From DASQHW01 sp038209365 (GTDB lineage Bacteria > Actinomycetota > Acidimicrobiia > IMCC26256 > PALSA-610), in NCBI GenBank assembly GCA_038209365.1, contig JBBQXS010000016.1, forward strand, positions 1 to 64,000: a stretch of 64,000 nucleotides of DNA, given 5' to 3'. Below, in pieces: positions 59,245-64,000 of the stretch (its first letter is position 1; the number at the start of each line of letters is the position of its first letter). The notes beneath the pieces were generated by a model. It saw only the letters and a program-made list of their open reading frames with translations, did no database searches and was not told the origin of the DNA. The position numbers were made by a program, and so were the translations under genes.

Positions 59245-60428
59245 GGGAGCCGTAGCTCCTCGGGCACGGGATGGCGGAAGAGCTTGGACGCGTTCTCCCA
59301 CGTGACCTTGCGGATATCGGCGTCGGAGACACCCTCGAGGCCATCGGCGGCGAGGAGCTGCGTGTCGGGCCAGGTGGAGTCGGCGTGTGGGTAATCGCTT
59401 TCCATGCAGATGTGCTCGATGCCGATGTGGTCGCGCAAGGCGAAGGTCGAGCCGAGATCGATCGTGCAGAACCAGAAGTTGCGGCGCAGCGCATCGATCG
59501 GCGACACGTTCGGGTCGTCCCACCCGTGCGACCCGACTGCAGAGTGATCGAGCACGTAGGTGATGCGATCGATCAGCATCGGCACCCAGCTGATGCCACC
59601 CTCGGAGAACGCGATCTTGAGGTCCGGGAACCGAGTCGGCACCTGCGCCCACAGCCAGTCGGCGGCCGTGACGAGCGCGTTCACCGGGAACAGGCTCGTG
59701 TACAGCTCGAGCGGAGCGCCCGGCGAACGCGCCGCGGTCCATGACGACGAGCCGTTGTGCAGGCACACCACCGTGCCGGTCTCCTCGCACGCCCGCAGGA
59801 GCGGGTCCCAGTGTGCGTCCATCATCGGCGGGAGCTTCAGATCGACGGGATTCTCGGGAAAGCTCAGCGCCTTGGACCCACGGGCGGCGTTCTCGTACAC
59901 GTCGTGGGCCGCGATCTTCGGATCGTTCACCCACGCGAGCTGGAGCGGGATGATCCGATCGGGATGCGCGCCGGCCCACTCGTCGATGTGCCAATCGTTC
60001 CACGCACGAAGGGCGGCGAGCCCGAGCTCATCGTCTTTGCTCTTGGCGAAGATCGTGCCGGCAAAGCCTGCGATCAACGACGGGAAGCACAAGCTCGCGT
60101 AGACGCCGTCGAGGTCCATGTCGGCGACGCGCGCGTCGATGTCGTAACAGCCACGGCGCATCTCGTCGAAACGCGCGGGCTCCATGCTCCACTCTTCCTT
60201 GGCACGGCCCGCAACGGCGTTCAAGCCGACTTGCGGATAGAAGCCGTCCTCGTACACCCACGTCTCCCGGCCGTCGGGAAGCGTGACGACACGCGGCGCC
60301 CTGTCCTGGAGGTGGTGCGGCATGCGCCCTTCGAAGAGGTGCGCGGGCTCGATCAGGTGATCGTCGACGGAAATGATCGTGTAGTGGCGCGGACGCGCCT
60401 CAGGGTCGGGCAGCAGTGTGGCGCTCAT
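59241..60428 (-). CDS. Amidohydrolase-2 family metal-dependent hydrolase
   Basis: A 395-residue enzyme of the amidohydrolase_2 family, related in sequence pattern to the protein at 45.9 kb. The first metal strand is ISVDDHLIEPAHLF, then CLHNGSSS and MESDYPHADSTWP. It may cleave a C-C or C-N bond of a ring or amide substrate. ATG 60428 overlaps the TetR stop (ATGA). It is the second gene of the five-gene operon. Confidence 0.88.
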   Translation of the reverse strand: MSATLLPDPEARPRHYTIISVDDHLIEPAHLFEGRMPHHLQDRAPRVVTLPDGRETWVYEDGFYPQVGLNAVAGRAKEEWSMEPARFDEMRRGCYDIDARVADMDLDGVYASLCFPSLIAGFAGTIFAKSKDDELGLAALRAWNDWHIDEWAGAHPDRIIPLQLAWVNDPKIAAHDVYENAARGSKALSFPENPVDLKLPPMMDAHWDPLLRACEETGTVVCLHNGSSSWTAARSPGAPLELYTSLFPVNALVTAADWLWAQVPTRFPDLKIAFSEGGISWVPMLIDRITYVLDHSAVGSHGWDDPNVSPIDALRRNFWFCTIDLGSTFALRDHIGIEHICMESDYPHADSTWPDTQLLAADGLEGVSDADIRKVTWENASKLFRHPVPEELRLP

Positions 60429-61000
60429 CGAGCTCGGACTCCGCGAGCACAGAAATCATGGAGATACTCGGCGAGCTCACGGGGATCGGTGGCACGTCCG
60501 ACCACGAGCTCGTGGATACCCCCGAGCAGCACGCCGAACATCGTGAGTGCGTCTCGGTAGGGCTGTTCGCTTTCGAGGTGGCCGGCAAGGAGATCGAGCA
60601 GCGGCGCGAGCGCAGCGAGCTGTTCTTCGCCGTAGTGCTCGTTCAGTCGCAGGTACTCGCGCACGAGCACGCCGGCGTACCCGACGGCGCCCGGCAACGA
60701 GAGCATCTCGAACAGCTCGACGACGTAGGCGTGGAGACCATCGGCGCCCGTGCGATCGCCGATGCGCGCGCGCAGGACCTCCGCGCCGAGCCGGCTGTCC
60801 GCCTCGATCAAAGCCAGCAGCAGCTCGTCCTTGCCGCGGAAGCAGCGGTAGAAGCTCTTCAGCGAGAGCTCGGCCTGCGCGGTGACCTGGGCAACGGTGA
60901 ACGCCGCGCTCCCGGTGTCGTTCGCGAGCTCGCGTGCTGCTTGGACGAGACGGTCGGGGCGGGCATCGAGCTCTTGCGCGGCGAGGGGGGAGAACGTCAT
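60425..61000 (-). CDS. TetR-family transcriptional regulator
   Basis: A 191-residue regulator with an N-terminal TetR helix-turn-helix (FTVAQVTAQAELSLKSFYRCF, about 34-54) and an all-helical ligand-binding C-terminal domain. It heads the catabolic operon, and its own start codon lies inside a palindrome matching a second one 43 bases upstream, indicating autoregulation. A matching site occurs at the 47 kb amidohydrolase promoter. The ligand is probably an acyl-CoA or pathway intermediate (inference). ATG 61000 is used, giving a nearly leaderless mRNA. Confidence 0.9.
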   Translation of the reverse strand: MTFSPLAAQELDARPDRLVQAARELANDTGSAAFTVAQVTAQAELSLKSFYRCFRGKDELLLALIEADSRLGAEVLRARIGDRTGADGLHAYVVELFEMLSLPGAVGYAGVLVREYLRLNEHYGEEQLAALAPLLDLLAGHLESEQPYRDALTMFGVLLGGIHELVVGRATDPRELAEYLHDFCARGVRAR

Positions 61001-61005
61001 TCTCC
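60989..61005 (-). promoter_or_regulatory. TetR operator O1 overlapping the regulator start codon
   Basis: GGAGAACGTCATTCTCC is a palindrome with 6-base arms GGAGAA/TTCTCC around a 5-base centre. It covers the TetR start codon (60998-61000) and the predicted transcription start. It shares A-AA-G-CATTCT with the sites at 61032-61048 and 47134-47150. Binding here would block initiation of the whole operon. Confidence 0.7.
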
Positions 61006-61009
61006 GACA

Positions 61010-61037
61010 GTCTTACCCACCTGGAGGCGCCGGACAA
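61010..61037 (-). promoter_or_regulatory. Predicted promoter of the TetR operon
   Basis: On the minus strand TTGTCC (61032-61037) and TAAGAC (61010-61015) are separated by 16 bases. The match is moderate. Transcription would begin about 61003, almost at the ATG. The -35 lies inside operator O2 and the start inside O1, a typical TetR self-repression arrangement. Confidence 0.45.
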
Positions 61038-61048
61038 TGGCATTCTCC
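61032..61048 (-). promoter_or_regulatory. TetR operator O2
   Basis: GGACAATGGCATTCTCC, a slightly imperfect palindrome (extendable to CCGGA...TCCGG at 61030-61050). Its centre is 43 bases (about four helical turns) from that of O1, so two dimers could bind on the same face of the DNA. Confidence 0.65.
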
Positions 61049-61109
61049 GGAAATGGGTTCGCGGGCCCGGGCGCCGGCCTGGGCACCGCTCGCAGGACCT
61101 CCCCGTCAA

Positions 61110-61505
61110 TCAGGCCACGTCGTAGCCGCGTTGCAGGAACGCGTTCCGCAGCACCACGTCGTGATTCGGGACATACAAGATGCCATCCATCAGGGGGTAG
61201 CCGAACCTTCGCCGTCGACCGACCAGTGCGATGGCGCCGACGACCTCGATGCGAATCGTCACCGAGTGCTTCGGGAGGAAGAGACGGCGCCCAAACGGGA
61301 ATACGAGGTCAACGCCGTCCGCCCTGATCGTGAACCTCCAAGGAAGCCACCGGCCGTGAATGTACGCGACGACCGCCAACAGAGTCGCGAACTGCACCGA
61401 GTGATTCCAGCGTGTGGCGAGGGTAAGCACCGCCATCCCGATCGTCACCTTCGGTGACCAACGAAGAAACCGGCTCGTGCCCCGGTAGTCGCGAGCATCC
61501 GGCAC
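61110..61505 (-). CDS. Small membrane protein of unknown function (PH-like)
   Basis: A 131-residue protein with one or two hydrophobic segments (VTIGMAVLTLATRW and SVQFATLLAVVAYIHG, about 20-52) followed by a beta-rich part (RFTIRADGVDLVFPFGRRLFLP) resembling the bacterial PH-domain fold. I do not recognise a family. GTG 61505 is the first start. It is minus-strand, upstream of the TetR operon by about 110 bases, and is probably transcribed separately. Confidence 0.65.
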   Translation of the reverse strand: MPDARDYRGTSRFLRWSPKVTIGMAVLTLATRWNHSVQFATLLAVVAYIHGRWLPWRFTIRADGVDLVFPFGRRLFLPKHSVTIRIEVVGAIALVGRRRRFGYPLMDGILYVPNHDVVLRNAFLQRGYDVA

Positions 61506-61571
61506 ACACGCAGGCTACGACGCTCTCGTCGAGTGCCGCGCGCGGGACTTCTCGCGCGCTCGAGGATGCAA

Positions 61572-61658
61572 CTACACCGTTCGACCGCGGAGGAACATGA
61601 TCAGCAACACGATGAGAAGAATGAGAACGACAGTACCGATGCCGATATACATGAACAT
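61572..61658 (-). CDS. 28-residue single-helix membrane peptide
   Basis: A short minus-strand frame encodes a peptide starting MFMYIGIGTVV and ending with a basic RGRTV tail: about 20 uncharged hydrophobic residues and then Arg-Gly-Arg. Tiny proteins of this type are common in actinobacterial genomes but are normally not annotated. A weak GGGTAG lies 5 bases upstream. It sits alone in a 343-base gap (61506-61848) that has no other gene. The plus-strand frame through the region is not gene-like. Confidence 0.5.
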   Translation of the reverse strand: MFMYIGIGTVVLILLIVLLIMFLRGRTV

Positions 61659-61805
61659 CAGCTACCCATTGATGGCGCACGCGAAGCACTTCCAGAGATA
61701 AACACGTTCGTTTGCCATCACCATGGGAAGAATGTTGCGGGGGCTGCGCAGACACATCACCCGCCCCGTGTCTGTTCAGCCCTCCCTTTTCTGCCCAGGT
61801 CAGAC

Positions 61806-61821
61806 CGCGCGACGTCGCGCG
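61806..61821. repeat. 16-bp perfect palindrome downstream of the thiolase gene
   Basis: CGCGCGACGTCGCGCG, a perfect 8+8 palindrome located 27 bases after the minus-strand thiolase stop. It could be a regulatory site or, in RNA, the stem of a weak terminator; no T-tract follows. The rest of 61659-61805 is AT-richer than average (GATAAACACGTTCG around 61697) and may hold the promoter of the small membrane peptide. Confidence 0.45.
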
Positions 61822-61848
61822 ATCGAATCGGACTGAAACACGCCTCGC

Positions 61849-62994
61849 CTAGGTCGGCTGCGATCGCAGCACTCCCATCGCGAAATATTGCGCGCCGCCG
61901 CCGTATGCCTGGGCGAGCGCGGTGCGCGCACCGTCGACTTGGTGCTCGCCGGCGAGGCCGCGCACCTGAAGCGCGGCTTCCGCGAACCGGAGCATGCCTG
62001 ACGCGCCGATCGGGTTCGACGACAGCACGCCCCCCGACGGGTTGACGGGGAACGATCCGGTGAGCTCGGTCTCGCCGCTCTCGACCATCTTCCAGCCCTC
62101 GCCGGGGCCGGCGATGTCGTGTCCCTCGAGCCACATCGGCTCGTACCAGCTGAACGGCACGTACAGCTCGGCGACGTCGATCTCCTGGCGCGGCACGCCG
62201 ATGCCTGCTTGGCGGTAGACGTCATGTGCGCACTCGACGCCTGCCTGCGGGCGCACCGGGTTCCGCCCCGGGAACATGCCGAGCTCGCTACGCACAGCCG
62301 TTGCTTCCACCCACGCCGGCGGCTTCGCAGCGCGGCGGCCGCCTGCTTCGTCGGTGAGGACGACCGCGCACGCGCCGTCAGACGACGGGCACGACTCGAG
62401 GAATCGCAGCGGGTCCCAGAGCATCGCCGACTCCTTGACCTTCTCGATGCTGATGTCAGCGATCTTCAGATGCGCGTACGGGTTCTTCAGCGCGTTCAGC
62501 CGGTCCTTCACGGCGACCTGCCAGCCGATGTACTCGGGCGCTCCAGTCTGCTCGATGTACGCGCGGATCCACGGCGCGAAGGCACCCCCGGCGCCGATAC
62601 CGCGGGACCGCCCTCCCGCGAGGCCCCACTGGGCGTTGCCCTCGCTCTGCTTCTCCCACGCGACGGCCAGCACGCGCTCGTGGATGCGTGACTCCACGAG
62701 GTGGGCACCGACGATGAACGTCGAGCCACCGACGCTGCCGGCGGTGTGCACGCGGAGCATCGGCTTGCCGGCGGCGCCGAGCGCGTCCGCGAGGAACAGC
62801 TCGGGTTGCACGATCCCCTCGAACGCATCGGGCGCCTTGCCGATGACCAGCGCGTCGATGTCCGCGAACGTCATCTCCGCGTCCTCGAGCGCCCGCAATG
62901 CGGCTTCCCGCAGCAAGCCGGGGATCGAAACGTCGTCGCGACGCTTCTTGTGGTGCGTCTGACCGATGCCGACTACCGCACAGCGCTCGGCCAT
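61849..62994 (-). CDS. Thiolase-fold protein lacking the nucleophilic Cys (lipid-transfer/Ltp2-like)
   Basis: A 381-residue thiolase-superfamily protein. The usual nucleophile Cys region reads HTAGSVGGSTF (about 83-93), with no Cys, and the catalytic G-H-P motif reads SNPIGASG. Such proteins, often paired with a DUF35 partner, act as retro-aldolases in steroid side-chain degradation (Ltp2-type, family knowledge) rather than as thiolases. It starts at ATG 62994, 2 bases after the partner thiolase stop, so the two probably form a complex. No DUF35 gene is visible in the window. Confidence 0.88.
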   Translation of the reverse strand: MAERCAVVGIGQTHHKKRRDDVSIPGLLREAALRALEDAEMTFADIDALVIGKAPDAFEGIVQPELFLADALGAAGKPMLRVHTAGSVGGSTFIVGAHLVESRIHERVLAVAWEKQSEGNAQWGLAGGRSRGIGAGGAFAPWIRAYIEQTGAPEYIGWQVAVKDRLNALKNPYAHLKIADISIEKVKESAMLWDPLRFLESCPSSDGACAVVLTDEAGGRRAAKPPAWVEATAVRSELGMFPGRNPVRPQAGVECAHDVYRQAGIGVPRQEIDVAELYVPFSWYEPMWLEGHDIAGPGEGWKMVESGETELTGSFPVNPSGGVLSSNPIGASGMLRFAEAALQVRGLAGEHQVDGARTALAQAYGGGAQYFAMGVLRSQPT

Positions 62995-62996
62995 GA

Positions 62997-64000
62997 CTAC
63001 TCCCCCTCCATGACGCAGACGAGGTTGTGCTGCAGCACCTGCCCGCCCGTCGCGTGCGCGAGGCCGCGGTCGGCGGAACCGGCAATGATCCGCTGCGCGA
63101 CCTCGACGATGCGGATGAGCCCGGTCGCCATCACAGGGTTCGCGGCGAGCGGGCCACCCGACGGATTCACACTGGTGTCCTGCGGGAGCCCCAACGCCTC
63201 CCGCAGGATCAGCTCCTGCGGGCTGAACGTCGCGGAGAGCTCGGCGACGTCGAGCGGGCCACCGTCGTATCCCGCCTTACGCGCCGCGAGCGTCGTCGAC
63301 GACGAGGTCGCGAGGTCGCGCATCCCGGGTTGGTGCACCTCGATGCGATGGTCCAGGCCGCGTATCCACGCCGGTCGTGCACACAGACTCCGCGCCCGAT
63401 CTCCGCCCGCGAGCACAACGGCGACCGCGCCGTCAGAGATCGGCGGGAGGTCGTGGCGGCGCAGAGGGGCGCGCACGTATGGCTCCGCGAGCAGCTCGTC
63501 GACCTTCGATGCCCCGCGCACCTGCGCGTTCGGGTTGTCGAGCGCTTGGCCGCGGCTGCGGACGACGACTTCGGCGAAGTCGCGTTCGGTTGCCTTGCCG
63601 CGATCGAGCAGCACCCGCGCTTGCAGCGCCGCAAGGGAGACCGGGTCCACACCCAGTGGCGCGAGGTAATAGGGATCGAGTTGCTGCGCCCATAGCTCGG
63701 CGGGCTTCGACGGCGACGACTTTCCGGAGCCGAACACGAGCGCGGTATCAATGTCACCGTGCTGCAACCGCACCCACGCCTCGTAGAGCGCCCATGCGCC
63801 GTCCATCTCGACGTGCGACTCCGAGATCGGCGGCCAGGCGCCGGCGGCCTCGAGGTTCGACACGAACGCGAACGGTCCCCCGGTGAGGTAATCGCAACTG
63901 CCGGCACAGGTGAAGCCGATCTCGCGACGATCTATGCCGGCCTGCTGCAACGCCGCTGCAACGACGGGCACCAGCATCTGCACTTCATTGTCGGCCGCGC
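62997..64000 (-). CDS. Thiolase-fold protein, partial (5' end beyond the window)
   Basis: The last 333 or so residues of a second thiolase-like protein; the frame stays open to the right edge (AADNEVQML precedes the first GTG at 63983), so the start is outside. The nucleophile position reads HVEMDGAWAL without Cys and the G-H-P motif reads AANPVMATG, as in its neighbour. It is therefore probably also an aldolase- or lipid-transfer-type protein, acting with the downstream gene in degradation of a CoA-linked side chain. Confidence 0.88.
   Translation of the reverse strand, partial: AADNEVQMLVPVVAAALQQAGIDRREIGFTCAGSCDYLTGGPFAFVSNLEAAGAWPPISESHVEMDGAWALYEAWVRLQHGDIDTALVFGSGKSSPSKPAELWAQQLDPYYLAPLGVDPVSLAALQARVLLDRGKATERDFAEVVVRSRGQALDNPNAQVRGASKVDELLAEPYVRAPLRRHDLPPISDGAVAVVLAGGDRARSLCARPAWIRGLDHRIEVHQPGMRDLATSSSTTLAARKAGYDGGPLDVAELSATFSPQELILREALGLPQDTSVNPSGGPLAANPVMATGLIRIVEVAQRIIAGSADRGLAHATGGQVLQHNLVCVMEGE

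Noticed and set aside
1..64000. tRNA, rRNA, insertion sequences, prophage, integrons, replication origin
   Set aside because: No cloverleaf, rRNA-like stretch, transposase, integrase or phage structural gene was seen on reading; the single GyrB-type gene is not accompanied by dnaA, dnaN or recF.

Overview
This window is a chromosomal segment from a high-G+C Gram-positive-type bacterium, most likely an actinobacterium of the Acidimicrobiia or a close relative. Support comes from uniformly high G+C with many GTG and a few TTG starts, an F420-type PPOX oxidoreductase, a mycothiol-type zinc anti-sigma-like protein, a CYP142-like P450, paired Cys-less thiolases and a cyclase-ATPase-LuxR regulator. 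No rRNA, tRNA, CRISPR array, insertion sequence or prophage gene was seen, so the taxonomic call is inference. The left edge (about 1-120) is dominated by G and C homopolymers and looks like a contig-end artefact.

Layout. 0.2-5.4 kb: a cyclase/STAND-ATPase/LuxR regulator, a DEAD-box RNA helicase and a small acetyltransferase. 5.4-12.6 kb (minus strand): a compact four-gene unit made of a giant GT2-GT39 glycosyltransferase fusion, a secreted GH5 glycosidase, an HpnA-type epimerase and a class III aminotransferase. It looks like a cell-surface glycan or glycolipid (possibly hopanoid-linked) locus. 13-26 kb: a dense membrane-lipid neighbourhood with three standard PAP2 phosphatases, a fourth degenerate PAP2 fused to a kinase domain, two UPF0104/LPG-synthase-type flippase-like proteins, a UbiB/ABC1 kinase, an ExoD-like protein, a DedA-like protein, an orphan OpuAC-type lipoprotein and a class III adenylyl cyclase. 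Genes here overlap or abut, often tail to tail.

26-36 kb: a polyamine uptake and degradation region. An ATP-binding protein, binding protein and two permeases (PotA-D-B-C order) are followed by a saccharopine-dehydrogenase-like enzyme. An Lrp regulator is coupled to a transaminase and divergent from an aminobutyraldehyde-type dehydrogenase, and a GabT follows. Together they could take putrescine to GABA and on to succinate semialdehyde. 36-45 kb: a large lipoprotein, an F420 oxidoreductase, MaoC and PRC-barrel genes, a GyrB-type topoisomerase subunit downstream of a PAS-GGDEF-degenerate EAL protein, and a MaoC-SDR pair.

45-64 kb: lipid/xenobiotic catabolism with amidohydrolases, an acyl-CoA ligase, two P450s, SDRs, a Zn-alcohol dehydrogenase, an N-acyl-D-amino-acid deacylase-like enzyme, a TetR regulator and two Cys-less thiolases. 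A complete encapsulin nanocompartment operon (encapsulated ferritin plus shell) lies at 51.7-52.9 kb. A 17-bp palindrome occurs twice at the TetR promoter and once at an amidohydrolase promoter 14 kb away, suggesting one TetR regulon. A long perfect hairpin recurs between two convergent gene pairs (34.8 and 40.0 kb) and looks like a recurring bidirectional terminator. The most novel-looking items are the PAP2/flippase/kinase neighbourhood with its degenerate PAP2-kinase fusion, and the GT2-GT39/GH5/HpnA/aminotransferase operon.
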